This document shows positions 16,762 to 28,585 of a stretch of DNA of 64,000 bases, one piece after another. Location of the stretch: positions 1,054,001 to 1,118,000 of the forward strand of contig CABDWT010000004.1 in the NCBI GenBank assembly GCA_901456055.1. The letters are read 5' to 3'. Under the pieces are notes generated by a model, which saw only the letters and a list, made by a program, of their open reading frames with translations, searched no databases and had not been told where the DNA came from. Numbering within the stretch: the stretch's first letter is position 1; every line of letters begins with the position of its first letter. Origin of the DNA: Phytobacter ursingii (GTDB taxonomy: Bacteria > Pseudomonadota > Gammaproteobacteria > Enterobacterales > Enterobacteriaceae). A program made the translations under genes and the position numbers.

Positions 16762-19700
16762 ATGCTAAGGGTTTATCACTCCAATCATTTGGATGTGCTG
16801 GAAGCATTGATGGAGTTTATCGTTGAGCGCGATCACCTCAGCGATCCTTTTGAACCCGAAGTGGTGCTGGTTCAGAGCACGGGTATGGCGCAATGGCTAC
16901 AAATGACGCTGGCGCAAAAGTTTGGCATTGCCGCCAATATCGACTTTCCGCTTCCTGCCAGTTTTATCTGGGATATGTTTGTGCGTGTCCTCCCGGACAT
17001 CCCTAAAGAGAGCGCATTTACGAAACAGAGCATGAGCTGGAAATTGATGTCGCTGCTGCCGGCTATGCTGGAGCAGGACGAATTTGCCATGCTGCGCCAT
17101 TACCTCAGTGATGACGACGATAAGCGCAAGCTGTTCCAGCTTTCCTCCCGTATTGCGGATCTTTTTGACCAATACCTCGTCTATCGTCCGGAGTGGCTTA
17201 CCCTATGGGAAGCCGGGAAAAAAGTGGATGGCCTTGATGAAGCGCAAATCTGGCAGGCGCCGCTATGGCGTCGTCTGGTGGAGTATACGGCCGAGCTTGG
17301 CCAGCCGCACTGGCATCGTGCCAATCTTTATCAGCGCTTTATCAATGTGCTTGAGTCAACTGAGCAGTGCCCGCCAGGGTTACCGTCTCGCGTATTTATC
17401 TGTGGCATTTCTGCGCTGCCGCCCGTCTATCTGCAGGCGTTACAGGCGCTGGGTAAGCATATCGACGTACACCTTCTCTTTACCAACCCTTGTCGCTACT
17501 ACTGGGGCGATATTAAAGATCCCGCTTTTTTGGCCAAACTGCTGACACGCCAGCGTCGACATCATCGCGATGAGCGAACGCTCCCTCTTTTTCGTGATGC
17601 GAGCGCTGTACAAGGCTTATTTAACAGCGATGGCGAGCAAAATTTACCGAACCCACTGCTTGCCTCGTGGGGCAAACTGGGGCGCGATTATGTGCACCTG
17701 CTTGCCGGTTTGGAGAATTACCAGGACCTGGACGCGTTTGTCGATGTTACGCCAGGGCATATTCTGCAGAACCTGCAATACGACATGCTGGAATTGCAAA
17801 ATAGCGCTGTCGCAGGAGTGAATGCAGAAGAGTATGAGCGAAGCGATAAAAAGCGTCTGCTGGAACCGGACGATCGTAGCGTGACGGTACATATCTGCCA
17901 TAGCCCACAGCGCGAGGTGGAAGTATTACATGACAATTTACTGGCGATACTGGAAGCCGATCCGTCACTGACGCCGCGCGATATTGTGGTGATGGTGGCG
18001 GATATCGACAGCTACAGTCCTTATATCCAGTCCGTTTTTGGTAGTGCTGTCGGTGAGCGTTACATTCCTTACGCCATTTCTGACCGCCGTGCACGTCAGG
18101 CGCATCCGGCGCTGCAGGCATTTATTAGTTTGCTGTCATTACCTGATAGCCGCTTTGTTTCGGAAGATGTGCTGGCTTTGCTGGATGTCCCCGTGCTGGC
18201 AGCGCGTTTCAATATTGATGAAGAGGGGTTGCGTTACCTGCGCCAGTGGGTCAATGAGTCGGGCATTCGCTGGGGTATGGATGACGATAATGTCCGCGAA
18301 CTGGAACTTCCGGCGACCGGACAACATACCTGGCAATTTGGTCTAACCCGCATGTTGCTGGGATATGCTATGGAAAGTCGTCAGGGGGAATGGCAATCCA
18401 TTCTGCCCTATGATGAATCCAGCGGGCTGATTGCCGAGCTGGTTGGTCATCTCGCCTCCTTGCTCATGCAGCTTAATACCTGGCGGCAGGGACTGGCGCA
18501 GGCGCGACCACTTGAAGAGTGGCTGCCGGTCTGCCGGGAGATGCTCAATGACTTTTTCCTGCCCGATCAGGACACCGAGGCCGCGCTGGCGCTTATCGAG
18601 CAGCAATGGCAGGCGATCATTGCGCAAGGGATCGATGCGGCGTATGGCGAAGAGATTCCCCTTTCCGTCCTGCGTGATGAGCTGGCGCAGCGTCTCGATC
18701 AGGAGCGTATCAGCCAGCGCTTCCTGGCCGGGCCGGTAAATATCTGTACCCTGATGCCAATGCGTTCCATCCCATTTAAGGTGGTATGCCTGCTGGGAAT
18801 GAATGACGGTATCTACCCGCGAACCCTTGCGCCGCTTGGGTTTGACCTGATGAGCCATCAGTCCCAGCGCGGCGACCGCAGCCGCCGTGATGATGACCGT
18901 TACTTGTTCCTTGAAGCGTTGATTTCCGCGCAGGAAAAACTCTATATCAGCTATATCGGTCGCTCGATTCAGGACAACAGCGAACGTTTCCCGTCGGTAC
19001 TGGTGCAAGAACTGCTTGATTACATTGGTCAAAGTCACCGTCTGCCGGGTGATGAAGCGCTAAATTGCGATGAGAGTGAAAAGCGCGTTAAAGCGCATAT
19101 CTGTTATTTACACCCCCGTATGCCGTTTGATGCTGCCAATTTCCGACCCGGCGAATGGCAAAGCTTTGCCCGTGACTGGTTGCCCGCGGCAAGCCAGCAG
19201 GGCACGGCCCACCCGGAATTTATTCAGCAACTTTCCCCTCTTGCGCTGGAATCGCTCACGCTTGAGCAACTCTTGCGTTTCTGGGCGCACCCGGTACGCG
19301 CTTTTTTCCAGATGCGCCTGCGGGTTAATTTCCGGCCGGAAGAGAGTGATATTCCCGATGCCGAACCTTTCATTCTTGAGGGATTAAGTCGCTATCAGCT
19401 CAATCAGGAATTGCTCAATACGCTGGTGGAGCAACAGGATGTTGAGAAGCTTTTCCGTCACTATCGCGCCGCAGGAGCATTGCCCTATGGCGCGTTTGGC
19501 GAGATTATCTGGGAAGCCCAACAGCTTGAAATGCAAGAACTGGCAGACCGGGTTATCGCACAGCGCCAACCTGGTCAAAGCGTGGAGGTCGATCTGGCGT
19601 GTGCGGGGGTGCATTTGAGCGGATGGCTTGCGCATGTGCAGCCTGATGGCCTGCTACGCTGGCGACCATCAAAACTCAGCGTCACCCAGGGTTTGCAACT

Positions 19701-20133
19701 TTGGCTGGAGCACCTTGTCTATTGTGCTAGCGGCGGCATTGGGGAAAGTCGGTTATTCGTCCGCAATGGTGGCGAATGGCGTTTCCCTGCGATGAAGCCG
19801 GACGACGCATTGCAACATCTGGCGCTCATGATTGAAGGCTACCGCGAAGGGATGGCAAAACCGCTGCTGCTGCTGCCGGAAAGTGGCGGTGCATGGATAA
19901 AAGCCTGTTATGACGCGACAAATGATGCCATGTTATCGGATGAGACAACGTTGCAAAAAGCGCAAAGTAAATTCCTGCAAGCGTATGAGGGCGGTATGTT
20001 TTCAACCGGTGAAGGTGAAGATATCTGGTATCAGAGGCTGTGGAGAACCCTTACACCTGAGCATTACCTGCAGATAACGACGCTGTCTCAGCGTTATTTG
20101 TTACCGCTGTATCGATTTAATCAGTCCAAATGA
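16762..20133 (+). CDS. recC: Exodeoxyribonuclease V gamma subunit RecC
   Basis: An 1123-residue subunit of RecBCD (E. coli 1122). It recognises Chi, holds RecB and RecD together and splits the DNA strands. It has the fold of a helicase without functional nucleotide-binding motifs. Conserved blocks across the length include QSTGMAQWLQMTL near the N-terminus, ARFNIDEEGLRYLRQWVNES in the middle and LEGLSRYQLNQELLN toward the nuclease-like C-terminal domain. The gene order recC-ptrA-recB-recD is that of E. coli. A ribosome-binding site (caggagc) precedes the ATG. Confidence 0.98.
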   Translation: MLRVYHSNHLDVLEALMEFIVERDHLSDPFEPEVVLVQSTGMAQWLQMTLAQKFGIAANIDFPLPASFIWDMFVRVLPDIPKESAFTKQSMSWKLMSLLPAMLEQDEFAMLRHYLSDDDDKRKLFQLSSRIADLFDQYLVYRPEWLTLWEAGKKVDGLDEAQIWQAPLWRRLVEYTAELGQPHWHRANLYQRFINVLESTEQCPPGLPSRVFICGISALPPVYLQALQALGKHIDVHLLFTNPCRYYWGDIKDPAFLAKLLTRQRRHHRDERTLPLFRDASAVQGLFNSDGEQNLPNPLLASWGKLGRDYVHLLAGLENYQDLDAFVDVTPGHILQNLQYDMLELQNSAVAGVNAEEYERSDKKRLLEPDDRSVTVHICHSPQREVEVLHDNLLAILEADPSLTPRDIVVMVADIDSYSPYIQSVFGSAVGERYIPYAISDRRARQAHPALQAFISLLSLPDSRFVSEDVLALLDVPVLAARFNIDEEGLRYLRQWVNESGIRWGMDDDNVRELELPATGQHTWQFGLTRMLLGYAMESRQGEWQSILPYDESSGLIAELVGHLASLLMQLNTWRQGLAQARPLEEWLPVCREMLNDFFLPDQDTEAALALIEQQWQAIIAQGIDAAYGEEIPLSVLRDELAQRLDQERISQRFLAGPVNICTLMPMRSIPFKVVCLLGMNDGIYPRTLAPLGFDLMSHQSQRGDRSRRDDDRYLFLEALISAQEKLYISYIGRSIQDNSERFPSVLVQELLDYIGQSHRLPGDEALNCDESEKRVKAHICYLHPRMPFDAANFRPGEWQSFARDWLPAASQQGTAHPEFIQQLSPLALESLTLEQLLRFWAHPVRAFFQMRLRVNFRPEESDIPDAEPFILEGLSRYQLNQELLNTLVEQQDVEKLFRHYRAAGALPYGAFGEIIWEAQQLEMQELADRVIAQRQPGQSVEVDLACAGVHLSGWLAHVQPDGLLRWRPSKLSVTQGLQLWLEHLVYCASGGIGESRLFVRNGGEWRFPAMKPDDALQHLALMIEGYREGMAKPLLLLPESGGAWIKACYDATNDAMLSDETTLQKAQSKFLQAYEGGMFSTGEGEDIWYQRLWRTLTPEHYLQITTLSQRYLLPLYRFNQSK

Positions 20134-20290
20134 CTGTATAAAAATTGCGCAAATAAGAACCATCCTTTATTATGCGCGACGGGTCACGGACTGATATACC
20201 AAGAGTTCGGCATGCTGCCGACGCACGTTTTGCCCTGAAAGTTTCAGCATGGCTGGAAAGCGACGGGATTGTTAATGATGAGGTTCGTGA

Positions 20291-23179
20291 ATGCCCCGCA
20301 GCACCTGGTTAAAAGCTTTCGTTGTGTTCTTTGCCCTCTGGGCATCATACAGTCAGGCAGACAATGGTTGGCAGCCGGTACAGGAAACTATCCGTAAGAG
20401 CGATAAAGATACCCGCCAGTATCAGGCGATTCGTCTCGACAACGGCATGGTGGTACTGCTGGTTTCTGATTCCCAGGCGGTGAAATCTCTTTCTGCACTC
20501 GTTGTCCCGGTGGGCTCCCTTGAAGACCCGGCCGCACATCCTGGCCTGGCTCATTATCTTGAGCATATGTCTCTGATGGGGTCGAAAAAATACCCGCAGC
20601 CGGACAGCCTCTCCGAATTTCTGAAAATGCACGGTGGTAGCCATAACGCGAGCACCGCCCCCTATCGCACCGCATTTTATCTGGAAGTGGAAAACAACGC
20701 GCTGGAAGGGGCCGTAGATCGACTGGCCGATGCGATAGCCGCACCGTTGCTTGATAAAAAATATGCCGATCGCGAGCGTAATGCTGTCAATGCAGAGCTA
20801 ACCATGGCGCGTACGCGTGACGGCATGCGTATGGCGCAGGTGAGCGCGGAGACCATCAACCCGGCGCATCCTGGCGCACGTTTTTCGGGGGGCAATCTCG
20901 AAACGCTGAGCGATAAACCCGGCAGCCCGGTTCACGAAGCGCTGCTCGCGTTTCACGAAAAATACTATTCTGCCAATCTGATGAAAGCGGTGATTTACAG
21001 TAATCGCCCTTTGCCGGAGCTGGCGAAAATTGCGGTTGAGACCTTTGGTCGGGTGCCGAATAAAAACATTGAACGTCCTGCCATCAATGTTCCGGTCGTC
21101 ACCGATGCGCAAAAGGGCATCATTATTCATTACGTTCCGGCGGTGCCGCGTAAGGTGCTGCGTGTGGAATTTCGTATCGATAACAACACCGCGCAATTCC
21201 GTAGCAAAACGGATGAGCTGATCACCTATCTTATCGGCAACCGCAGCCCGGGAACGCTCTCTGACTGGTTGCAAAAACAGGGGCTGGCAGAAGGCATTCG
21301 TGCGGATTCTGACCCGGTCGTGAACGGCAATAGTGGTGTACTGGCTATCTCCGCCACCCTGACGGATAAAGGGCAGGCTAACCGGGATACGGTGGTGGCA
21401 GCCATTTTCAGCTATCTCACTATGCTGCGCGATAAAGGTGTGGATAAGCGCTATTTCGACGAACTGGCGCACATTCTGGATCTCGATTTCCGCTACCCGT
21501 CGATCACTCGTGATATGGGGTACGTTGAATGGCTGGCGGATACCATGATCCGCGTGCCGGTTGCCCATACACTGGATTCGGTAAACATTGCCGATCGGTA
21601 CGATGCCAAAGCTGTGCAGGCGCGTCTGGATGAAATGACACCGCAAAATGCCCGTATCTGGTATATCAGCCCTGACGAACCGCATGACAAAACGGCGTAC
21701 TTTGTCGAAGCGCCCTATCAGGTGAATAAAATCACCCCGGAGCTGTTTACGCTCTGGCAGCAGAAGTCGGCGGATATCGCGCTGAAAACGCCTGAACTTA
21801 ACCCGTATATTCCGGATGACTTTACGCTGATCAAACCAGCGAAAGAGTACACCCATCCGGAACTGATCGTTGACGAGTCAAACCTGCGCGTAGTCTATAT
21901 GCCGAGCCGCTACTTCGCGAACGAACCGAAAGCGGATGTTAGCGTTGTGCTGCGTAATCCAAAAGCGATGGATAGCGCGAAAAATCAGGTGCTTTTCGCC
22001 CTGAACGACTATCTGGCGGGGATCGCGCTGGACCAGTTAAGTAATCAGGCGGCAGCAGGCGGCATTAGTTTCTCGACGAATGCCAATAATGGCCTGATGC
22101 TCAACGCCAATGGTTATACCCAGCGTTTACCACAGTTGTTCCAGGCGTTACTGGCGGGATATTTCAGCTATACACCGACTGCAGAGCAACTTGAACAGGC
22201 GAAATCCTGGTATGCGCAGATGATGGATTCCGCGGATAAAGGTAAAGCCTTTGATCAGGCTATCATGCCAGTACAGATGCTCTCTCAGGTACCTTATTTC
22301 CAGCGAGAAGACCGTCGTGCGCTACTGCCGTCAATTACGCTTGATGACATCCTTGCTTATCGTGATGCACTGAAAACCAATGCGCGTCCTGAATTTCTGG
22401 TGGTGGGGAACCTTACCGAACAGCAGACCAAAGATCTGGCGCACGGCGTTCAGGATCAACTGGGAGCCAAAGGCAGCGAATGGTGTCGCAACAAAGACGT
22501 GCTGATCGACAAACCGCAGTCAGTGATGTTCGAAAAAGCGGGCAACAGTACTGATTCCGCCCTGGCCGCCGTGTTTGTTCCGTCTGGTTTCGATGAGTTT
22601 ACCAGTTCGGCTTACACTGCAATGCTTGGGCAGATCATTCAGCCGTGGTTTTATAATCAATTGCGTACCGAAGAGCAGCTTGGGTATGCGGTGTTCGCCT
22701 TCCCGATGAGCATTGGCCGTCAGTGGGGGATGGGGTTCTTATTACAGAGCAACGGCAAGCAGCCTGCCTGGCTGTGGGAGCGTTATAAGGCTTTCTTCCC
22801 CACTGCGGAAGCGAAGCTGCGCGCCATGAAGCCGGAAGAATTTGCGCAAATCCAACAAGGAGTTATCGCGCAAATCCAACAGGCACCGCAGACGCTGGGC
22901 GAAGAAGCCTCAAAACTCAGTAAAGATTTTGATCGGGGCAATATGCGCTTCGATTCACGTGATAAAGTAGTGGCTCAGATAAAACTGCTGACGCCGCAGA
23001 AACTTGCCGATTTCTTCCATCAGGCGGTGGTTGAGCCGCAGGGCATGGCGGTATTGTCACAGATTTCCGGAAGCCAAAGTGGGAAAGCGGAATATGCGCA
23101 GCCCGAAGGGTGGAAAGTCTGGGACAGCGTCAGCGCGTTGCAGCAATCCTTACCCTTGATGAGCGAGAAAAATGAGTGA
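20291..23179 (+). CDS. ptrA: Protease III (pitrilysin)
   Basis: A 962-residue periplasmic zinc metalloprotease of family M16 that degrades small polypeptides. Residues 1-23 form a signal peptide (MPRSTWLKAFVVFFALWASY, SQA, cleavage before DNGW). The inverted zinc motif HxxEH is H88-YL-E91-H92 in GLAHYLEHMSLMG, with the third ligand Glu expected near residue 169. The second half is the inactive M16 domain pair. Length equals E. coli. It sits inside the rec cluster and overlaps recB by 8 bp, but has no known role in recombination. Confidence 0.98.
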   Translation: MPRSTWLKAFVVFFALWASYSQADNGWQPVQETIRKSDKDTRQYQAIRLDNGMVVLLVSDSQAVKSLSALVVPVGSLEDPAAHPGLAHYLEHMSLMGSKKYPQPDSLSEFLKMHGGSHNASTAPYRTAFYLEVENNALEGAVDRLADAIAAPLLDKKYADRERNAVNAELTMARTRDGMRMAQVSAETINPAHPGARFSGGNLETLSDKPGSPVHEALLAFHEKYYSANLMKAVIYSNRPLPELAKIAVETFGRVPNKNIERPAINVPVVTDAQKGIIIHYVPAVPRKVLRVEFRIDNNTAQFRSKTDELITYLIGNRSPGTLSDWLQKQGLAEGIRADSDPVVNGNSGVLAISATLTDKGQANRDTVVAAIFSYLTMLRDKGVDKRYFDELAHILDLDFRYPSITRDMGYVEWLADTMIRVPVAHTLDSVNIADRYDAKAVQARLDEMTPQNARIWYISPDEPHDKTAYFVEAPYQVNKITPELFTLWQQKSADIALKTPELNPYIPDDFTLIKPAKEYTHPELIVDESNLRVVYMPSRYFANEPKADVSVVLRNPKAMDSAKNQVLFALNDYLAGIALDQLSNQAAAGGISFSTNANNGLMLNANGYTQRLPQLFQALLAGYFSYTPTAEQLEQAKSWYAQMMDSADKGKAFDQAIMPVQMLSQVPYFQREDRRALLPSITLDDILAYRDALKTNARPEFLVVGNLTEQQTKDLAHGVQDQLGAKGSEWCRNKDVLIDKPQSVMFEKAGNSTDSALAAVFVPSGFDEFTSSAYTAMLGQIIQPWFYNQLRTEEQLGYAVFAFPMSIGRQWGMGFLLQSNGKQPAWLWERYKAFFPTAEAKLRAMKPEEFAQIQQGVIAQIQQAPQTLGEEASKLSKDFDRGNMRFDSRDKVVAQIKLLTPQKLADFFHQAVVEPQGMAVLSQISGSQSGKAEYAQPEGWKVWDSVSALQQSLPLMSEKNE

Positions 23180-26100
23180 AACCGCTGAGTCCCTTGATCC
23201 ACTTCGCTTGCCGCTAACCGGCGAGCGACTGATTGAAGCCTCTGCGGGCACCGGTAAGACCTTCACCATCGCCGCACTTTACCTGCGGCTGTTGCTTGGT
23301 TTAGGCGGTAATGCCGCCTTTCCACGCCTTCTCAACGTCGAAGAGCTGTTGGTGGTGACCTTTACCGAGGCCGCCACCGAAGAGCTTCGCGGACGTATTC
23401 GCAGCAATATCCATGAGCTTCGCATCGCCTGTTTGCGTGAGACAACTGACAACCCGTTGTATGCCAGCCTGTTGCATGAGATCACCGATAAGCAACAGGC
23501 CGCACAGTGGCTGATGCTTGCTGAACGGCAGATGGATGAAGCGGCTATTTTTACTATCCACGGCTTTTGCCAGCGCATGCTTAGCCTCAATGCCTTTGAA
23601 TCCGGCATGCTGTTTGAACAGCAACTGATCGAAGATGAATCACTGCTGCGCTACCAGGCCTGTGCTGACTTCTGGCGTCGCCATTGTTACCCCTTGCCGC
23701 GTGATCTGGCACAGGTGGTTCATGAGTCGTGGAAAGGCCCCCATGATTTGCTCAAAGCCATCGATCGTTATTTGCAGGGTGAAGCGCCGCAAATCAAAGC
23801 CGCACCGCCAGCAGATGAAACGCTGGCGAGTCGTCATCAGAAAATCATAGCCCGGATCGATAGTGTCAAACAGCAATGGCTTGCGTCCGTGGAGGAGTTG
23901 GGGCCGCTAATTGAAGGCTCCGGGATCATGCGGCAAAAATTCAATCGCACCAACCAGGCCCGCTGGATGGAAAAGATCAGCGCCTGGGCCGCTGAAACCA
24001 CCTGCAGTTATCAGTTACCGGAAGCGCTGGAAAAGTTTGCTCAATCGTTCCTGCGTGAGCGAACCAAAGAGGGCGGTGTGGTACCGGAGCATGCCGTCTT
24101 CGACGCGATTGAAACCCTGTTGAATGCACCGCTGACGCTCAATGATTTGATGTTAACCAGCGCGATGCGTGAAATCCGTGAAGCGGTGACCAGAGAAAAA
24201 CGTCGCCGTGGCGAACTCGGTTTCGATGACATGTTGAGTCGCCTGGACAGTGCCCTGCAAAGTGCGAATGGCGAGGCGCTGGCAACGGCGATCCGCACCC
24301 GTTTCCCGGTCGCCATGATTGATGAATTTCAGGATACCGATCCTCAGCAGTACCGTATTTTCCGTCGTATCTGGCACCGCCAGCCGGAAAGCGGGTTGCT
24401 GCTGATTGGCGATCCGAAACAGGCTATTTACGCTTTCCGTGGCGCCGATATTTTTACCTACATGAAAGCGCGCGATGAAGTGAACGCCCGTTATACGCTC
24501 GATACCAACTGGCGTTCGGCCCCGGGAATGGTGGAGAGTGTTAATCAGCTTTTTAGCCAGACTGAAAACGCCTTTATGTTTCGGCAAATACCTTTTCAGC
24601 CAGTGAAGTCAGCGACGAAAAACCAGTCGTTGCGTTTTACGATAAAAGGTGAAAAACAGCCTGCGATGGCGGTGTGGCTGATGAAAAGCGAGGGCGTTGG
24701 GGTTGGAGATTATCAGACCTTTATGGCCGAGCTATGCGCGGCGCAAATCCGCGACTGGTTGATCGCCGGGCAACAGGGGGAGGCGTTGCTGTATGAGGGT
24801 AAAACGGCTCGCCCTGTGAAAGCCTCTGACATTACTGTGCTGATCCGTAGCCGCCATGAAGCGTCACTGATTCGCGATGCGTTGAGTCTGCTTAATATCC
24901 CCTCAGTTTATCTTTCTAACCGTGACAGCGTGTTTGATACGCCGGAGGCCCAGGAGCTTCTCTGGCTATTACAGGCGGTGCTTACGCCGGAACGTGAAAA
25001 TACGTTACGCAGCGCGCTGGCGACCTCCATGCTGGGGTTGAGTGCGCTGGATATCGAAACGCTTAACCAGGACGAAGTCGCCTGGGATGCGATAGTGGAA
25101 GAGTTCGCCGGCTGGCGGGAGATGTGGCTTAAACGTGGCGTGATGCCAATGCTGCATGCATTAATGAGTGCGCGCCACGTGGCGGAAAATCTACTGGCGA
25201 CACCGGGGGGCGAACGCCGCCTGACGGACATTTTGCATCTGAGCGAATTACTGCAGGAGGCGGGCACGCAGGTAGAGAGTGAGCATGCGCTGGTGCGTTG
25301 GCTGGCACAGCATATCGCCGAACCGGACGCGAATGCGTCGAGCGAGCAGTTGCGCCTGGAAAGTGACAAACATCTGGTAAAAATTGTCACTATTCACAAA
25401 TCGAAAGGGCTGGAGTATCCGCTGGTCTGGTTGCCCTTTATTGCTAATTTTCGCGTTCAGGATCAGGCGTTTTACCACGACCGCACCTCGTTTGCGCCCG
25501 TGCTGGACCTCAGCAAGGCTGAGGAGAGTATTGAGCTGGCGGAGACAGAGCGCCTGGCGGAAGATCTGCGTCTGCTTTACGTGGCGCTGACGCGCTCGGT
25601 CTGGCATTGCAGTCTGGGGATCGCCCCTATTTTTCGTCGTCGCGGCGAAAAAACGGGTGACAGCGATTTCCATCTCAACGCATTGGGGCGCCTTATCCAG
25701 CAGGGGCAGCCTCGCGATGCGCAGGGGCTTCGGGCCTGCATTGAAGCGCTGTGTGATGAGAATATCGCTCTTTTGATGCCTGATGCGCCGGACAACGTTC
25801 GCTGGCAGGCGCCCCAAGATGTCGTGCAGGTGTTAACGGCCCGCCAGATGACACGAACCGTGCGTGATGACTGGCGCGTGACCAGTTACTCAGGGCTGCA
25901 ACAGCACGGGCATGGCATTGCGCAGGATTTATTGCCGCGCCTGGACCTCGATGCCGCCGGGGAGCGAGACCTGCTGGCCGAGCCGATGCTCACGCCGCAT
26001 CAGTTCCCACGCGGCGCCTCGCCGGGGACATTCTTACACAGCCTGTTTGAAGATCTGGATTTCTCCCAGCCGATTGCCCCTGACTGGGTGGCAGAGAAAC

Positions 26101-26717
26101 TCCAGCGCGGCGGTTTTGAAGAGCACTGGCAGCCGGTTATCAGCGAATGGATCGACACGATCCTTCACGTTCCCCTTGCCGATACGGGGGCATCGTTGCA
26201 TCAGTTAACGGCAAAGGAAAAGCAGGTAGAGATGGAGTTCTATATCCCGATTGCACAAAATTTGCGTGCCGGGGCGCTTGATGCGCTGATTCGCCGCTAC
26301 GATCCGTTGTCTGCTGAATGTCCGCCGCTGGATTTCCGCGAGGTGCGCGGCATGCTGAAAGGGTTTATTGATCTGGTGTTTCGCCATGAAGGGCGTTACT
26401 ACCTGCTGGATTACAAATCTAACTGGCTGGGAGAATCCGCCGAGGCTTATACCCGTGAGGCGATGGCTGCCGCCATGCAATCTCACCGTTACGATTTGCA
26501 ATATCAACTTTATACACTTGCCCTTCATCGTTACCTGCGCCACCGCATTGCCGATTACGATTATGAGCGCCATTTTGGTGGCGTTATTTACCTGTTCCTG
26601 CGTGGTGTCGAGCCCGGTAATGCGCAGCAGGGGATTTTTACCACCCGGCCTGACGCGGCACTGATAAACCAGATGGATGCCCTGTTTGCCGGGGAAACAC
26701 TGGAGGTGGCGCAATGA
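23172..26717 (+). CDS. recB: Exodeoxyribonuclease V beta subunit RecB
   Basis: An 1181-residue superfamily 1A helicase-nuclease, the slow 3'-to-5' motor and only nuclease of RecBCD. The Walker A loop is ASAGTGKT (residues 23-30), the Walker B region [12 protein letters not shown], and motif VI includes LLYVALTRS. The C-terminal nuclease domain has D1067 (GFID), D1080 and K1082 (LLDYKSN), the magnesium-binding residues known from E. coli. The start lies within the end of ptrA (8-bp overlap), and the stop overlaps recD (ATGA). Confidence 0.99.
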   Translation: MSETAESLDPLRLPLTGERLIEASAGTGKTFTIAALYLRLLLGLGGNAAFPRLLNVEELLVVTFTEAATEELRGRIRSNIHELRIACLRETTDNPLYASLLHEITDKQQAAQWLMLAERQMDEAAIFTIHGFCQRMLSLNAFESGMLFEQQLIEDESLLRYQACADFWRRHCYPLPRDLAQVVHESWKGPHDLLKAIDRYLQGEAPQIKAAPPADETLASRHQKIIARIDSVKQQWLASVEELGPLIEGSGIMRQKFNRTNQARWMEKISAWAAETTCSYQLPEALEKFAQSFLRERTKEGGVVPEHAVFDAIETLLNAPLTLNDLMLTSAMREIREAVTREKRRRGELGFDDMLSRLDSALQSANGEALATAIRTRFPVAMIDEFQDTDPQQYRIFRRIWHRQPESGLLLIGDPKQAIYAFRGADIFTYMKARDEVNARYTLDTNWRSAPGMVESVNQLFSQTENAFMFRQIPFQPVKSATKNQSLRFTIKGEKQPAMAVWLMKSEGVGVGDYQTFMAELCAAQIRDWLIAGQQGEALLYEGKTARPVKASDITVLIRSRHEASLIRDALSLLNIPSVYLSNRDSVFDTPEAQELLWLLQAVLTPERENTLRSALATSMLGLSALDIETLNQDEVAWDAIVEEFAGWREMWLKRGVMPMLHALMSARHVAENLLATPGGERRLTDILHLSELLQEAGTQVESEHALVRWLAQHIAEPDANASSEQLRLESDKHLVKIVTIHKSKGLEYPLVWLPFIANFRVQDQAFYHDRTSFAPVLDLSKAEESIELAETERLAEDLRLLYVALTRSVWHCSLGIAPIFRRRGEKTGDSDFHLNALGRLIQQGQPRDAQGLRACIEALCDENIALLMPDAPDNVRWQAPQDVVQVLTARQMTRTVRDDWRVTSYSGLQQHGHGIAQDLLPRLDLDAAGERDLLAEPMLTPHQFPRGASPGTFLHSLFEDLDFSQPIAPDWVAEKLQRGGFEEHWQPVISEWIDTILHVPLADTGASLHQLTAKEKQVEMEFYIPIAQNLRAGALDALIRRYDPLSAECPPLDFREVRGMLKGFIDLVFRHEGRYYLLDYKSNWLGESAEAYTREAMAAAMQSHRYDLQYQLYTLALHRYLRHRIADYDYERHFGGVIYLFLRGVEPGNAQQGIFTTRPDAALINQMDALFAGETLEVAQ

Positions 26718-28546
26718 AACTGCGTACGTTATTGCAGCAGGCCGCAGCGCTAAAAATATTACGCCCTCTGGATGTGCAGTTCGCCCTGACCGTGGCCAGC
26801 GATGATGAACCTGCGGTGATGCTGGCGGCGGCGATGCTGAGCTTTGACGCCGGAGAAGGACATGTCTGCTTACCGCTTTCCCGTTTAGCGCCGGAAAACC
26901 TGCCTGCCAGAGCGCATCCGTTACTGACCTCTCTTTATGAAGAGGTTGGTCATCCTGCGGACTGGCGAAAGACGTTACTGGCCTCGCCTGCGGTCAGTGA
27001 GGGGGAGGCGGCAACGCCGATGATCCTCGTGGGTGAGCGGCTCTACCTCAATCGTATGTGGTGCAATGAATGCAGTATTGCCGCCTTTTTTGCCAGGGTT
27101 AATCACCCCCTGGCGGTAGATGAAAACCGCTTGCGGCAGGCGCTGGATAACCTGTTTCAGCCTTCGGATGATATCAACTGGCAGAAGGTGGCGGCGGCGG
27201 TTGCGCTGACTCGCCGCGTGTCGGTGATTTCTGGTGGGCCGGGTACCGGGAAAACCACGACGGTGGCGAAGCTGCTTGCCGCGCTGGTGCAAATGGCCGA
27301 TGGTTCACGCTGCCGCATTTGTCTTGCCGCACCAACAGGGAAGGCAGCCGCTCGTCTGACGGAATCATTAGGCGCAGCGCTTCGTCAGTTGCCGTTGACT
27401 GACAAACAAAAGGCGACGCTGCCTGACGAAGCCAGTACCCTGCATCGTCTTCTGGGCGCGCAACCCGGTAGCCAGCGCCTGCGTTATCACGCGGGCAATC
27501 CGTTGCATCTGGATGTGCTGGTGGTGGATGAAGCCTCCATGATTGACCTGCCGATGATGTCACGGCTGATTGATGCACTACCGCAACATGCGCGGGTCAT
27601 TTTCCTCGGAGACCGCGACCAGTTAGCCTCAGTGGAGGCCGGGGCGGTACTCGGAGATATTTGCGCCTGGGTCAATAAAGGGTTTACTCCAGAGCGCGCT
27701 GCACAGTTGTCGCGAATAACAGGAACGGCCGTACCCGCTGGAGAAGGCGCTTCGGCCAGTGCGCTACGTGACAGCCTGTGCCTGCTGCAAAAAAGCTATC
27801 GCTTTGGCAGCGATTCGGGCATCGGGCAACTGGCGGCGGCGGTTAATCGTGGCGATAAAGCGGCGGCAAGCGCGGTGCTGGGCCAGGGCTTTAGCGATAT
27901 CGAAAATAAACACCTGCAAAGTACAGAAGATTATCAGAGCATGATTGATGATGCGCTGGCAGGCTATGGACGTTTTCTCGGGCTGGTTCGCGATGGCGCG
28001 CAGCCGCAAGAGGTCCTTACCGCTTTTGGTGAATATCAGTTGCTGTGTGCGTTGCGTGAAGGGCCATTTGGCGTAAGTGGGCTAAACGATCGTATCGAGC
28101 AGGCACTGGTCCGGCAGCGGCGGATTTCACGCCCGGCGCATGCGCGCTGGTATCACGGCAGGCCGGTCATGATCACGCGTAATGACGCATCGCTGGGGCT
28201 GTTTAATGGCGATATTGGTATTGCGCTCGATCAGGGGCAGGGCATCCGTGTCTGGTTCCCGTTACCTGACGGCAGTCTGAAATCCGTACAGCCCAGCCGT
28301 TTACCGGAGCATGACACCGCCTGGGCGATGACGGTGCATAAATCGCAGGGATCGGAGTTTGATCATGCTGCCCTGATTTTGCCGGGCCAGATTGTACCGG
28401 TGGTGACAAGAGAGCTGGTCTATACCGCGATTACCCGTGCGAAGAAGCGGCTCTCGCTGTATGCCGATGACCGTATTCTGGCGCAGGCCATTGCCACGCG
28501 TACCGAACGGCGAAGCGGACTGAATGCCATGTTTGAAACGATGTAG
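26714..28546 (+). CDS. recD: Exodeoxyribonuclease V alpha subunit RecD
   Basis: A 610-residue superfamily 1B helicase (E. coli 608), the fast 5'-to-3' motor of RecBCD, whose signalling at Chi triggers the switch in RecB activity. Walker A is GGPGTGKT at residues 174-181, Walker [14 protein letters not shown], and the C-terminal motif region [15 protein letters not shown] followed by [15 protein letters not shown] overlap with recB couples translation and fits the fixed subunit ratio. A palindrome follows before convergent argA. Confidence 0.99.
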   Translation: MKLRTLLQQAAALKILRPLDVQFALTVASDDEPAVMLAAAMLSFDAGEGHVCLPLSRLAPENLPARAHPLLTSLYEEVGHPADWRKTLLASPAVSEGEAATPMILVGERLYLNRMWCNECSIAAFFARVNHPLAVDENRLRQALDNLFQPSDDINWQKVAAAVALTRRVSVISGGPGTGKTTTVAKLLAALVQMADGSRCRICLAAPTGKAAARLTESLGAALRQLPLTDKQKATLPDEASTLHRLLGAQPGSQRLRYHAGNPLHLDVLVVDEASMIDLPMMSRLIDALPQHARVIFLGDRDQLASVEAGAVLGDICAWVNKGFTPERAAQLSRITGTAVPAGEGASASALRDSLCLLQKSYRFGSDSGIGQLAAAVNRGDKAAASAVLGQGFSDIENKHLQSTEDYQSMIDDALAGYGRFLGLVRDGAQPQEVLTAFGEYQLLCALREGPFGVSGLNDRIEQALVRQRRISRPAHARWYHGRPVMITRNDASLGLFNGDIGIALDQGQGIRVWFPLPDGSLKSVQPSRLPEHDTAWAMTVHKSQGSEFDHAALILPGQIVPVVTRELVYTAITRAKKRLSLYADDRILAQAIATRTERRSGLNAMFETM

Positions 28547-28552
28547 AACATC

Positions 28553-28574
28553 GCCCTCACCTGGCGGTGAGGGC
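28553..28574. terminator. Hairpin between convergent recD and argA
   Basis: A perfect 9-bp stem (gccctcacc / ggtgagggc) with a four-base loop in the 39-bp gap. It has no long T-run on either side. Probably protects or ends both transcripts. Confidence 0.6.
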
Positions 28575-28585
28575 TATCGGTCAAC

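Noticed and set aside
20798-21856. A 352-codon minus-strand frame inside ptrA
   Set aside because: Fully antisense to the conserved M16 domain, with Arg/His-rich low-similarity sequence. A shadow of ptrA.
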